This document shows, one piece after another, positions 54,871 to 63,661 of a DNA stretch of 64,000 nucleotides; position 1 is the stretch's first letter; each line of letters begins with the position of its first letter. The notes beneath the pieces were generated by a model. The model saw only the letters and a list, made by a program, of their open reading frames with translations. It had not been told where the DNA came from and did no database searches. The stretch is from contig NZ_VUMD01000001.1 of assembly GCF_009696375.1 (NCBI RefSeq), forward strand, positions 124,001 through 188,000, read 5' to 3'. The position numbers and the translations under genes are program-made. Origin of the DNA: Clostridium porci (GTDB lineage Bacteria; Bacillota; Clostridia; Lachnospirales; Lachnospiraceae).

Positions 54871-55091
54871 GTGTCGCAGCAGGTTCATTAATTTCCGAAC
54901 ACCGGCTGGTGTGGGGATGGGGTATACGCCTCCACGGTTCTTGAAACGTGGAAATATAGTAACCTGTGAAATAGGGGGTATCGGCAGACTGACAAATCGA
55001 ATTTTTCAAAGTTAATTCATAATTTGATGTCCCTGTATGATTTGGATTCTAATTCCGTAATGGATGAATATAAAAGCAATTTAGGATTGTA
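54871..55091. other. Gap without a convincing gene
   Basis: Between two terminators. A 21-codon frame at 55027-55092 has no ribosome-binding site. I see no RNA gene or repeat here. Confidence 0.5.
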
Positions 55092-55128
55092 GCCCGGCCT
55101 TAATTCTTGTATGGCAGGCCGGGCGATT
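55092..55128. terminator. Hairpin downstream of cstA
   Basis: GCCCGGCCT (55092-55100) and AGGCCGGGC (55116-55124) form a perfect nine-pair stem. It is followed by GATTTTC on the plus strand, and lies about 40 bases after the minus-strand cstA stop. It may be bidirectional. Confidence 0.6.
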
Positions 55129-55162
55129 TTCTACAGAAGAAGCTGAACGCTAAGCTGTAGCG

Positions 55163-56602
55163 CTAGCTGACGTATGGGGCTTCCGCTGAGGAAGCGTCTG
55201 CGTGTTTTCCTTTGCCCATAATGCATGTGAATACAAAGGTTCCTAAGCAGAGCGCCGCGAAGATAAGACCTGCGGGATAAGCGATGGCGATTGAAAGACG
55301 AAGTCCCTCGTCAGCCATGAGTATGTAGGTGCAGGATACGGCAGACATAAAGGTTGCGGGAAGGGCTGTAATCCAGTACAGGCGTTTTTTACGGAACAAG
55401 TAAACGCTGGCAGCCCAGAGCGCGATCATAGCCAGAGTTTGATTGCTCCAGGAGAAGTATCTCCAGATAATCTGTACATCTATCTGGGTGAGGACGGTTC
55501 CTACTCCCAGAAGGGGGATGGTAAGAATCAGGCGGTTTTTAACGGGCTTCTGGTCATATTGGAACCAATCCGCCAGGGTCAGCCTGGCGCTTCGATATGC
55601 GGTGTCGGCAGAGGAGATAGGGCAGGCGATAACGCCAATCATAGCGATAACCGCTCCTACCGGTCCTAAAAGGGTAAAGCAGATTTCATATACAACTGCG
55701 GACTGGCCGTTGCCAAGAGCCGTTAAAAGACCGCCTGTGCCGTTGTAGAAAGCAACTCCTGCCGCAGCCCAGATTAAAGCGATAATTCCCTCCGCAACCA
55801 TGGCTCCGTAGAAGACCTTGCGTCCATCCTTTTCAGTTGTAAGGCAACGTGCCATCAGAGGGGACTGGGTTGCATGGAAGCCTGAGATAGCGCCGCATGC
55901 TACTGATATAAACATAACGGGCCAGATGGGAGTTCCATTTGGATGCAGGTTAGAGAGGGTGATTTCTGGAATGTGATAGCCGCCGAGGAGGATCGATCCT
56001 CCTACGCCCAATGCCATGATGATCAGGCAGATTCCAAAAATTGGATAAATCTTTCCAATAACCTTGTCAATGGGAACGAAAGTAGCGATAAAGTAATAAA
56101 TCAGAACCACAACCAGCCAGAATTTTGCGTCCAGCACCTGAGGGGTAAGCATAGCCAGCAGATTGGCGGGTCCAGTGGAGAAGGTAACGCCTACCAATAC
56201 AAGCAGAACTACGGAAAACACCCGCATAACCTGCTTCATAACAGATCCCAGATAGGTGCCTGCAAGCTCTGAGACGCTGGCTCCCTTATGACGCATGGAC
56301 ATCATGCCTACCATATAATCGTGAACGCCTCCGCCCAAAAGGGTTCCAAGCGTAATCCACAGGAAAACGCTGGGCCCCCAGCATGCGCCTGCCAGCGCTC
56401 CGAAGATAGGGCCTAAGCCTGCTATGTTCAGAAGCTGTATGAGGAAGATGCGGGCCGTGCCCATAGGGACATAGTCACTTCCGTCCGTCATAGTCAAAGC
56501 CGGTGGCTTTCGGTCGTCAGGGCCAAAGGATTTTTCAGCCACCCTACCGTAAACTGCAAAACCTCCGATTAAAAGCGCCAAACATACGAAGAAACTAATC
56601 AT
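55163..56602 (-). CDS. cstA: CstA-family carbon-starvation / pyruvate carrier, short form
   Basis: The 479-residue membrane protein has the CstA landmarks GRVAEKSFGPDDRKPPA, QLLNIAGLGPIFGALAGA and GVHDYMVGMMSMRHKGAS, with at least 12 hydrophobic segments. It is much shorter than E. coli CstA or BtsT (about 700 residues), as is usual in Firmicutes. It is transcribed after, and in the same direction as, a LytS/LytTR pair, the same pairing as BtsSR with the pyruvate transporter BtsT. AAGGAGG precedes the start. Pyruvate or a peptide are possible substrates. Confidence 0.88.
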   Translation of the reverse strand: MISFFVCLALLIGGFAVYGRVAEKSFGPDDRKPPALTMTDGSDYVPMGTARIFLIQLLNIAGLGPIFGALAGACWGPSVFLWITLGTLLGGGVHDYMVGMMSMRHKGASVSELAGTYLGSVMKQVMRVFSVVLLVLVGVTFSTGPANLLAMLTPQVLDAKFWLVVVLIYYFIATFVPIDKVIGKIYPIFGICLIIMALGVGGSILLGGYHIPEITLSNLHPNGTPIWPVMFISVACGAISGFHATQSPLMARCLTTEKDGRKVFYGAMVAEGIIALIWAAAGVAFYNGTGGLLTALGNGQSAVVYEICFTLLGPVGAVIAMIGVIACPISSADTAYRSARLTLADWFQYDQKPVKNRLILTIPLLGVGTVLTQIDVQIIWRYFSWSNQTLAMIALWAASVYLFRKKRLYWITALPATFMSAVSCTYILMADEGLRLSIAIAYPAGLIFAALCLGTFVFTCIMGKGKHADASSAEAPYVS

Positions 56603-56734
56603 AAACCTACCTCCTTGTTAAAAGTTTATAGAATCTTTATATTTGACACAATTATATTAGAATAATATACAATATAAAATAGTTTTTGAGTAAAATGTTC
56701 AGCCAAGTGCACAAACATCCTGATTCGGTTCATG

Positions 56735-56754
56735 AACGGCTGTTAACGGCTGTA
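56735..56754 (-). promoter_or_regulatory. Direct repeat upstream of cstA, candidate LytTR site
   Basis: On the minus strand, two adjacent copies of a ten-base unit (TACAGCCGTT, AACAGCCGTT). They lie between the response-regulator stop and the cstA promoter, with a TATAAT closer to the gene that lacks a good -35. This fits activation by the neighbouring LytTR regulator. Confidence 0.45.
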
Positions 56755-56777
56755 GAAATGTGCTTTCCATATGGAGG

Positions 56778-57548
56778 CTAAATTCCCAGCAACTGTCTTA
56801 GATGCTTAACCTTTTCCCGTCCTATAGGAAGAATGGCTGTTTCGAAGCCCTGTAACTTGAGGGCCAGGCTGTTGTTAGCCCAGGGGAACATTTCCGCAAT
56901 GTAATTGAGATTGACCAGATAGCTTTTGTGTATCCTGAAAAAAACTTTGGAGGAAAGCCGCTTTTCATATTCTCCCAGAAGCTGGTTTTCCCTGTAGTCT
57001 CTGGAGGTGGTGTGAATGATGCAGCTGCGGCCGGCTGTTTCTATGTATACAATCTGTTCTATATCCAGCAATATGAAGGTTCGGCTTACATTAATGGCCA
57101 GGCGGTTGGAGGAAAATGCTTCTGGAGAAGCCTCTCCTTGAGCTTTTGCGGTTGTCTGCAGCTGGCGGCCTTTCGCTTCCAGCAGGGTTGTATAGTCTCT
57201 GTGACATTTTTCCAGAACCCTCTTTAGACGTTCCGGGTCAAAGGGCTTTAAAATATAATTGTCCGCTTCCAGCTCAAAGGCCTTCACTGCATATTGGGAA
57301 TAAGCGGTGGCAAATACAATCTGAGCATAGGGCAGAATCCCCTTGGCTTCGCCTGCCAGCGCCGTTCCCTCCATATCATTTAAATTAATATCTACGAACA
57401 TCAGGTCAAAGTTCTGGCCTCTGATGCATTTCAGGGCCTCAAAGCCGCTGTCAGCCTCCTGGATCTGGCTTTCGGGGTATAGATCCAGAATCTGCTGGAT
57501 CAGTTCTTTTCTTGCAGGGCGTTCATCATCAATTACCAATATTTTCAT
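56778..57548 (-). CDS. LytTR-family response regulator
   Basis: The 256-residue protein has a receiver domain (KILVIDDERPARKEL, phospho-acceptor D53 in LMFVDINLND, and ILKPF). The C-terminal LytTR DNA-binding domain (about 150-252) has YIETAGRSCIIHT and FFRIHKSYLVNLNYI. It is encoded 12 bases after its sensor and upstream of cstA. It most likely activates cstA. AAGGAGA precedes the start. Confidence 0.93.
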   Translation of the reverse strand: MKILVIDDERPARKELIQQILDLYPESQIQEADSGFEALKCIRGQNFDLMFVDINLNDMEGTALAGEAKGILPYAQIVFATAYSQYAVKAFELEADNYILKPFDPERLKRVLEKCHRDYTTLLEAKGRQLQTTAKAQGEASPEAFSSNRLAINVSRTFILLDIEQIVYIETAGRSCIIHTTSRDYRENQLLGEYEKRLSSKVFFRIHKSYLVNLNYIAEMFPWANNSLALKLQGFETAILPIGREKVKHLRQLLGI

Positions 57549-57560
57549 AACAGAATCTCC

Positions 57561-59261
57561 TTATTTTCCTTGTAAGTGAAGGAATGACGAAGGGGCCGGC
57601 ACCAAAAACCATACCCTGGCTCCGGCCGGAGAGCTTTCTATCTTGAGCCCATTTTCTTCTCCATAAATACTTTTTAAACGCTTATGTACATTCATAAGCC
57701 CTACACCTGAGACAGATATTCCTGCCAACAGATTGGTGATAACCTGGAACGGGATGCCCGGACCCTTATCACTTACAGATATTTCAGTCATCCTTCCCTG
57801 GGTGCGGGCTTTAATTGACACATGGCGGTTTCCTTTTTTGTCTGCGCCGTAGCGAATGGCATTTTCCACAAGAGGCTGAAGTATGAAGGCCGGAACCATG
57901 CAGTCCAGCCCAGCCTCCACCTCTACCTCTACCTGAAGCTTTTCCTCGAACCGGGCCTTTTCCAGCTCCAGATAGCTGGTTACATGATTTAGCTCTGTGT
58001 GGATACCCAACATGTACTGATCATTTTCCAGAGTCTGGCGGTAGTAGGAGGAGAGGGCTAGCAGCAGCTCTCTGGCCCTGTCCGCATTTTCACGGCATAC
58101 ATAGGAAATGGTGTTTAAGGCATTGTAGAGGAAGTGAGGGTTTACCTGGGATTGAAGGGCTTTAAATTCGGCCTTTCTGCGAAGCTGCCTTTGATAATCC
58201 AGATCGGACAGCTCTAGTTGAGTTGAAAATAGCTTTGCCAGCTCGACGGCAAAATTCAGGTTAACCTGGGAGGTGTGCCAATGCTTTTGTACCATCATGG
58301 TAAGGCTGCCTACCGGCTTGTCCAGCTTGATGAGAGGCGCGGCTACAATCATGTGATTCTTTAGTACAGGATACAGCGGATTCATCTTCTCTACATGGGA
58401 GAAAATGGTGGGTTTTTGATCCTTAATGGACTCCAGAATTGGCTGAAGCACAGTCCTGCTTTTCAAATGGCTGCACCATTCGTCCCCTTTAATGGACAGT
58501 ATTTCCTTTGTGTCTGTTATCATTACCGCAGTACAGGCGGTGGAGGTATAGATAATTTCAGTGGCAGATTCCATATCTGCGGCGCTGTACAATCCCTTTC
58601 TCAGATGGGGCAGGCTTTGCTCTGCAATCCCAAGGGCCAGCCGCATTTTTTCCGCGAACTGGCTGTCCTCCTCAATAAATACCATATTAAGGGTTCCGAT
58701 GAATATAACCATACCTACGGCATTCATTATAATCATAGGAAAAGCAATCAGCTTAATCAGAGCCAGAGCGGCAGAGATAGGACGGGAGATAAGGAGAATG
58801 ATTACCATCTGTCCTGCTTCGGCCAGAGCTGTAATGAAAAAGATTCCTGTGCCGTTTATTTTACCTGATTTAAACCTCCTGGAAAAGATGGAGCCTATAA
58901 ATCCCTCCATAAAGGTGGAAAGGGCGCAGGAAAGGGCGGTAAATCCGCCAATATCAAAAAGATAGCGGTGGGCTCCGCCGATCATGGAAGCGCCCATGCC
59001 TACATAGGGACCGCCCAAAAGGCCTGCGGCCAGGACTCCTATGACACGGGTATTTACAATCGCGCTCTGAGCCCTGAACCCGGTATATGTGGATATAATG
59101 CTGACAGATCCGAAAATGACAGTCAGGGCAGCTTTGGAGCCGATGGAGGCGCTGCCCTCCAGAAGCATATTCCGAACAACGGGTATTTTTGTTAACAGGG
59201 TTGCGATCAGCACCAGAAGGCCGATATTTAGCAGCAGACTAAAGAACATGGCGCCGGACAT
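57561..59261 (-). CDS. LytS-family sensor histidine kinase
   Basis: The 566-residue kinase has an N-terminal 5TM-5TMR_LYT region (about 1-190, including GLLGGPYVGMGASMIGGAHR). A GAF-like domain follows to about 350. The His_kinase segment QSQVNPHFLYNALNTI carries the phospho-acceptor His near residue 374, and the ATPase domain ends with SDKGPGIPF and GVGLMNVHKRL. LytS/BtsS-type kinases sense extracellular pyruvate or related cues. It forms an operon with the LytTR regulator. AAGGAGG precedes the start. Confidence 0.93.
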   Translation of the reverse strand: MSGAMFFSLLLNIGLLVLIATLLTKIPVVRNMLLEGSASIGSKAALTVIFGSVSIISTYTGFRAQSAIVNTRVIGVLAAGLLGGPYVGMGASMIGGAHRYLFDIGGFTALSCALSTFMEGFIGSIFSRRFKSGKINGTGIFFITALAEAGQMVIILLISRPISAALALIKLIAFPMIIMNAVGMVIFIGTLNMVFIEEDSQFAEKMRLALGIAEQSLPHLRKGLYSAADMESATEIIYTSTACTAVMITDTKEILSIKGDEWCSHLKSRTVLQPILESIKDQKPTIFSHVEKMNPLYPVLKNHMIVAAPLIKLDKPVGSLTMMVQKHWHTSQVNLNFAVELAKLFSTQLELSDLDYQRQLRRKAEFKALQSQVNPHFLYNALNTISYVCRENADRARELLLALSSYYRQTLENDQYMLGIHTELNHVTSYLELEKARFEEKLQVEVEVEAGLDCMVPAFILQPLVENAIRYGADKKGNRHVSIKARTQGRMTEISVSDKGPGIPFQVITNLLAGISVSGVGLMNVHKRLKSIYGEENGLKIESSPAGARVWFLVPAPSSFLHLQGK

Positions 59262-59372
59262 AGAAACCTCCTTAAAGTCTGTTTGTAATCTCTTACCAGT
59301 ATACCAGAAATTTTTAAAATATGCAGTAGTACTTTTAAAGATACCAGTAAGGAATCTTAAGAAAAATTTTTA

Positions 59373-59401
59373 TTGTTTTTTATTTGGAACTATGGTAAAT
59401 T
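59373..59401 (+). promoter_or_regulatory. Promoter upstream of the structured RNA and the GntR operon
   Basis: TTGTTT (59373-59378), 17 bases and TAAATT (59396-59401); a TATAAT also starts at 59402. Together they place a transcript start near 59410. Confidence 0.5.
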
Positions 59402-59419
59402 TATAATGACTGTATTAGT

Positions 59420-59660
59420 TCGGTTAATACACGCGAGATATGTGAGCGAATAATGAGCCTGTAAGGACTCATTGCCCTTTCTATCTATTGTGGTGTGGCT
59501 CGAACATACCGGAGGCAGTTCAACCTGCATAAAACCAACGCTGCGAATGGGGAGTCGAATCAATGGACGCGAAGTGTAAGAAATGAAGCCGGTATATCCG
59601 CTGCTCCTTACATTCTGACGGCTTGAGCAGCAAGATGGATAAAGACCCGACTGGCTGTCA
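59420..59660 (+). ncRNA. Candidate structured RNA (possibly raiA-class)
   Basis: About 240 bases follow a promoter and contain no reading frame. Several stems are visible: AATGAG/CTCATT, a long-range ATACCGG/CCGGTAT, GTAAG/CTTAC and GCTGCTC/GAGCAGC. Two segments resemble tRNA T-loops (GGCTCGAAC and GAGTCGAATC). The length, compactness and T-loop-like motifs suggest a conserved RNA; the raiA class found in Firmicutes is my best guess. It could instead be the leader of the GntR gene, whose start is about 45 bases downstream. No terminator is visible at its 3' end. Confidence 0.5.
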
Positions 59661-59706
59661 GGTGCTATAACCATACATATATTGCAGTAGAAAGGAGGAG
59701 AGACGG

Positions 59707-60099
59707 ATGATTGTGCTGGACTACAGGGACAGGAGACCTTTATATGAACAGGTGGTGGAGCGGTTTCAGGAGCTGATATTCCGGGAGATTTTGCCCCAGG
59801 ATGCCAAGCTTCCTTCTGTTCGGAGCATTGCCACAGACCTTTCCATTAATCCAAATACCATCCAGCGGGCTTATCAGGAGCTGGAGCGGCAGGGATATAT
59901 TTATTCTGTTAAGGGTAAAGGCAGCTTTGTGGCAGATAACAGCCGTATCAGGACGGCGGTTCAGAAGGAGTGGAAGGAGCGGTTTATCGCCTCTGTTGAG
60001 GAGGGACTGAGGATAGGAGTGACAGAGGAGGAGATAGAAGCGCTGCTTAGGCAAAGGAGGCGTCAGACTGTTACAGAAAGGGGAAAGAGGAATGATTGA
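59707..60099 (+). CDS. GntR-family transcriptional regulator (YtrA type)
   Basis: This 130-residue protein has the winged-helix motif of GntR (PLYEQVVERFQELIF, LPSVRSIATDLSINPNTIQR, GKGSFVAD) with a short C-terminal tail and no large ligand domain, as in YtrA. Such regulators repress adjacent ABC transporter operons in response to cell-envelope stress. GAAAGGAGGAGAG precedes ATG 59707. The stop overlaps the next gene by eight bases. Confidence 0.9.
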   Translation: MIVLDYRDRRPLYEQVVERFQELIFREILPQDAKLPSVRSIATDLSINPNTIQRAYQELERQGYIYSVKGKGSFVADNSRIRTAVQKEWKERFIASVEEGLRIGVTEEEIEALLRQRRRQTVTERGKRND

Positions 60100-60991
60100 A
60101 GCAGTAAATCTTACAAAACGCTTTGAGGATATTGTGGCTGTAGATTGTATCAATGCTGTCATCAGGGAAGGCAGCGTGTTCGGCCTGATAGGCACCAACG
60201 GCGCTGGGAAGTCTACTTTTTTAAGGCTTGCCAGCGGAATACTGAAGCCTGACGAGGGCTACATTACCATAGACGGACAGGAGGTGTTTGAAAATATTCC
60301 GGCTAAAAAGCGGTTTTTCTATATTTCCGATGAGCAGTATTTTTTCAGCAACGCCACTCCGCTGGAAATGATGCATTACTATAAAAAGGTATACCAGGAT
60401 TTTAACGAGAATCGGTTTCACAAGCTGATGAGTAATTTTGGCCTGGATGAGAAACGGAAGCTTCATACCTTTTCCAAGGGCATGAAAAAGCAGGTATCGG
60501 TTATCTGCGGCGTCTGCGCTAACACAGATTATCTTTTTTGTGACGAAACCTTTGACGGCCTGGATCCGGTTATGCGGCAGACTGTAAAAAGCATATTTGC
60601 GGCGGATATGGAAGATAGAAATTTGACGCCTGTTATCGCGTCTCATAATCTAAGAGAGCTGGAGGATATTTGCGACCATGTGGGGCTTCTTCACAGGGGA
60701 GGGATACTCCTTTCCAAAGATCTGGATGCTATGAAGCTGAATATTCATAAGCTTCAGTGTGTCCTTCAGCCGGAGATGAAGCCGGAGGATCTGATTGGGC
60801 TGGATAAGGTGAGCGTAGAGGAGAGAGGGAGGCTTTGCACCTTGACAGTGAGGGGGAGCAGGGATGAGGTGGAGGCAATTATGTCTTCCTATAATCCGGT
60901 ATTTTTTGAGTGCATCCCTCTGTCTTTGGAGGAAATATTTATTAGTGAAACGGAGGTGGCCGGGTATGATATACGGAAACTTGTTCTCTAA
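60092..60991 (+). CDS. ABC transporter ATP-binding protein
   Basis: The 299-residue ATPase has Walker A GTNGAGKST, a variant signature (FSKGMKKQVS) and Walker B YLFCDETFDGLDP, with an H-loop SHNLREL. It starts within the GntR gene and overlaps the permease by 26 bases. With the permease it would form a YtrBC-like envelope-stress or antimicrobial-peptide efflux system. Confidence 0.88.
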   Translation: MIEAVNLTKRFEDIVAVDCINAVIREGSVFGLIGTNGAGKSTFLRLASGILKPDEGYITIDGQEVFENIPAKKRFFYISDEQYFFSNATPLEMMHYYKKVYQDFNENRFHKLMSNFGLDEKRKLHTFSKGMKKQVSVICGVCANTDYLFCDETFDGLDPVMRQTVKSIFAADMEDRNLTPVIASHNLRELEDICDHVGLLHRGGILLSKDLDAMKLNIHKLQCVLQPEMKPEDLIGLDKVSVEERGRLCTLTVRGSRDEVEAIMSSYNPVFFECIPLSLEEIFISETEVAGYDIRKLVL

Positions 60992-63416
60992 GCTTTTAAA
61001 GGAAGATTTAAAACGGCGTACATGGGCTGTTGCCCTGACCTTTCTGGTATTTTTCTTCTCCCTTCCCATCGGGCTGGCTCTGGCCCTGGAGGGCGCAGAG
61101 AATACGAACTACGTATCCTTTAATAATGAAAGGCCATTTATTAATGACGGAACGATACCGGAAGCCCAGTTCAGAGAAAAGCTGCTCTCTCTTAGGACAG
61201 AGGTGGTACTGAGCCAGGCGGGCTTTGGCAACGGGCTTGCGCCCTTTCTTCTGATTGTTGCGGCTTTGGTAATCGGTGTTTCCAGCTTTTCTTATCTCCA
61301 TAATAAGCAGAAGGTGGATTTTTATCATAGCCTTCCTGTAAAGAGAGAGGCTTTATTTGGCTGTCAGTTTATGGGTGGGATTCTTATGACCGGTGTGGCT
61401 TATGGAATCAACCTGCTCCTTCTGACAGTGGTAGCCATGGCCTACGGTGTGCCATTAGGAGCGATTGCAGGCTCTCTTGCAGGCGGGTGGGCTTTCAATA
61501 TGCTTTACTTTATGCTGATGTATGCCACAGTGGTAATTGCCATGATGATGACAGGCAACATGGTAGTGGGGATTCTGGCAGCAGGGGTTTTCTTTTTCTT
61601 CCTTCCCGGAATTATGTTCCTTTTGTCTGCCTATTGTCAGATGTTCTTTGTTACCACAGCCAGGTATATGTGGACCAACGAGCACTCGCCTTTCTGGTGG
61701 GGGGTTAAGTATCTTTCGCCCTTCAGCATCTATATGGAGGCTCTTTCCTGGAAGCTTAAGGATTTGGGAAAGCATGTGCCGGAGCTGTTCTGTTCGGTGG
61801 CCGCAGTGCCGGCTCTGACACTTTTGTCCCTTTGGCTGTACCGTATACGGCCAAGTGAAGCGGCGGGCAGAGCCATGGCTTTCAGGCGCAGCAAGGCTCC
61901 AATCAGGCTGATTATGGTAATAGGCTTTGGCTTGTCTGGGGGGATGTTTTTCTGGATTTTGCAAAACAGGGTGCAATGGGGGATATTCGGAGCAGTTGTG
62001 TCAGTGCTTTTGTCCCACTGTATCATAGAGATTATATATCATTTTGATTTTAAAAAGCTTTTTGCCAATAAGCTTCAGTTGGGCCTTAGTTTGGTGATTA
62101 CGATACTGCTATTTTTAAGCTTCCGCTTTGATTGGTATGGCTATGATTCTTATCTTCCAAAGAAGGAAAGTGTGGTTTTTGCAAGTCTGGATGTAGAACA
62201 GGATCATCAGCGGAGAGGCCGCCCGGAGTTTACAGAGAATGAGGACGGCGCTCTGACCATGAAATATAAGCCTATGTATGTGTATATTGAAAATAATATG
62301 AAGCTGTCGGATCTGGATTCAGTGCTTGCAATTGTGGAAGAAAGCAGGGACAGAACCCTAGAAGGAAGAGACCGGAGGCTGGAAGGCCGCAATGCTCAGA
62401 AAAGCTATGCGGCGGCTTCCTATACAACGATAGGTGGAGCTGACGGCCCTACTGCTGTTTTCCTTGCAGGAAAGCAAGAAGGTGAACAAGAGACGGAGGA
62501 AAAATTCTTTACGACGATTACGGTCTGCTATGAGCTAAAGGATGGTCGGAAGGTGAGCCGGGAGTATCAGAATATACCTATCAGCTCTGTTATGGATGCA
62601 TACAGAGCCATCTACGGCAGTCAGGAGTATAAAGAAGGCCTTTACGATATTTTAGGTCAGGCTCCCTCTGAGGTGTGTCAGGTAGTGTACAGTGAGGCAG
62701 GTCAAATGATGAGCGCAGGTGAGGACAGAGAAATATCGAAGAGGATACTGGAGGCCTATCAGTCAGATTTGATGGAGCTTAGTGTGGAGGAACGAATGGC
62801 GGAGCTTCCTTTAGGAAGAATCAGCTTTGTGACTGATGCCGCGGCCAAATACATGCGGCAGAAGAACGCAGGAGATTTGGAGGAGCACCTAAGGTGGAAT
62901 TACAGCTACCAGTCGTGGGAGGAATTAAATTTTTCTCAAAACTATGACTATTTCTGGCCGGTGTATCCCTCCTTTACACGTACAATAGCCCTTCTTAAAC
63001 AGCAGGATATTTTGCCGGGAACCTATTTTGTTCCTGATAAGGTAGATTCTGTCGTGCTGAATGTGCTGCCCGTACTTCAAAGGGACGACTCTGGTTCCTA
63101 TAGCGATCTGCCCAAGGGAGAGGGGCTGGAGGCTCTCAAGAAGCTGAATCCAAACTACAGGGGAGATGGCTTTCTGGAGTTTCGGGATCAGAAGGATATA
63201 AAGACGCTGATGGACGCTATGGCACAGGAGGATTGCTACAGTCTGAATTACCTCTATGATCCGCCTGAGCATTCATTAAAGGGAATTACAGGCAGCCTTG
63301 TGCTTTCTGGAGGAAGAACGGTAACTTGTGTGTTTACCGGGGAGCATGTAACGCCGGAGCTTTTGAAGCTGTTTGAAGGAATCCCGATTGAAAAAGCAGG
63401 GGATTTGACGAGATAA
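60966..63416 (+). CDS. Large ABC permease, DUF6449-like
   Basis: I start at ATG 60966 (after GGAGGTGG), giving 816 residues; the frame is open upstream to 60864. The first 420 residues hold about ten membrane segments in pairs of long hydrophobic runs (VALTFLVFFFSLPIGLALAL, ILAAGVFFFFLPGIMFLLSA). The remaining 400 residues are mostly soluble and acidic. Within that half, residues about 486-503 contain TIGGADGPTAVFLAGK, a motif otherwise typical of oxaloacetate-decarboxylase beta subunits and some small Clostridia proteins. The transport substrate is unknown. Confidence 0.82.
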   Translation: MIYGNLFSKLLKEDLKRRTWAVALTFLVFFFSLPIGLALALEGAENTNYVSFNNERPFINDGTIPEAQFREKLLSLRTEVVLSQAGFGNGLAPFLLIVAALVIGVSSFSYLHNKQKVDFYHSLPVKREALFGCQFMGGILMTGVAYGINLLLLTVVAMAYGVPLGAIAGSLAGGWAFNMLYFMLMYATVVIAMMMTGNMVVGILAAGVFFFFLPGIMFLLSAYCQMFFVTTARYMWTNEHSPFWWGVKYLSPFSIYMEALSWKLKDLGKHVPELFCSVAAVPALTLLSLWLYRIRPSEAAGRAMAFRRSKAPIRLIMVIGFGLSGGMFFWILQNRVQWGIFGAVVSVLLSHCIIEIIYHFDFKKLFANKLQLGLSLVITILLFLSFRFDWYGYDSYLPKKESVVFASLDVEQDHQRRGRPEFTENEDGALTMKYKPMYVYIENNMKLSDLDSVLAIVEESRDRTLEGRDRRLEGRNAQKSYAAASYTTIGGADGPTAVFLAGKQEGEQETEEKFFTTITVCYELKDGRKVSREYQNIPISSVMDAYRAIYGSQEYKEGLYDILGQAPSEVCQVVYSEAGQMMSAGEDREISKRILEAYQSDLMELSVEERMAELPLGRISFVTDAAAKYMRQKNAGDLEEHLRWNYSYQSWEELNFSQNYDYFWPVYPSFTRTIALLKQQDILPGTYFVPDKVDSVVLNVLPVLQRDDSGSYSDLPKGEGLEALKKLNPNYRGDGFLEFRDQKDIKTLMDAMAQEDCYSLNYLYDPPEHSLKGITGSLVLSGGRTVTCVFTGEHVTPELLKLFEGIPIEKAGDLTR

Positions 63417-63544
63417 AAGGGATAAAGGAATCGGAAAAGGCCTTGGAAAAAATTTCCTGTCTGCATCGGTAATGGTAAGACAGAAGCAGGATATATAGGG
63501 AATGACCTGGAAATAATAGCATCCGTAAGGTTTTTTGTAGATTT

Positions 63545-63614
63545 GGGATGGATATGGATATGGTATCATATCGCCAGATATGATACCGCGCTGGTTCGGT
63601 GGCACGCGAAAGTG
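63545..63614 (+). repeat. Structured interspersed element, incomplete copy
   Basis: This segment matches the 5' half of the 23040-23132 element almost base for base: TTTGGG near its start, then ATATCGCCAGATATGATAC, GCGCTGGTTCGGTG and CACGCGAAAG. The complementary CCGAACCAG arm and outer CCATAA are missing. It lies 48 bases before the SRAP gene start. Confidence 0.65.
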
Positions 63615-63661
63615 CAATGCTGCATTATGTACATTTTCCGAAGGGAAGAAAGGAGCAGGCT

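Noticed and set aside
55027-55092. 21-codon plus-strand frame before the cstA hairpin
   Set aside because: No Shine-Dalgarno sequence, no conserved feature, and it ends inside the hairpin arm.
59390-59674. 94-codon minus-strand frame opposite the structured RNA candidate
   Set aside because: No ribosome-binding site and a Ser/Arg-rich composition; better explained as antisense to the RNA.
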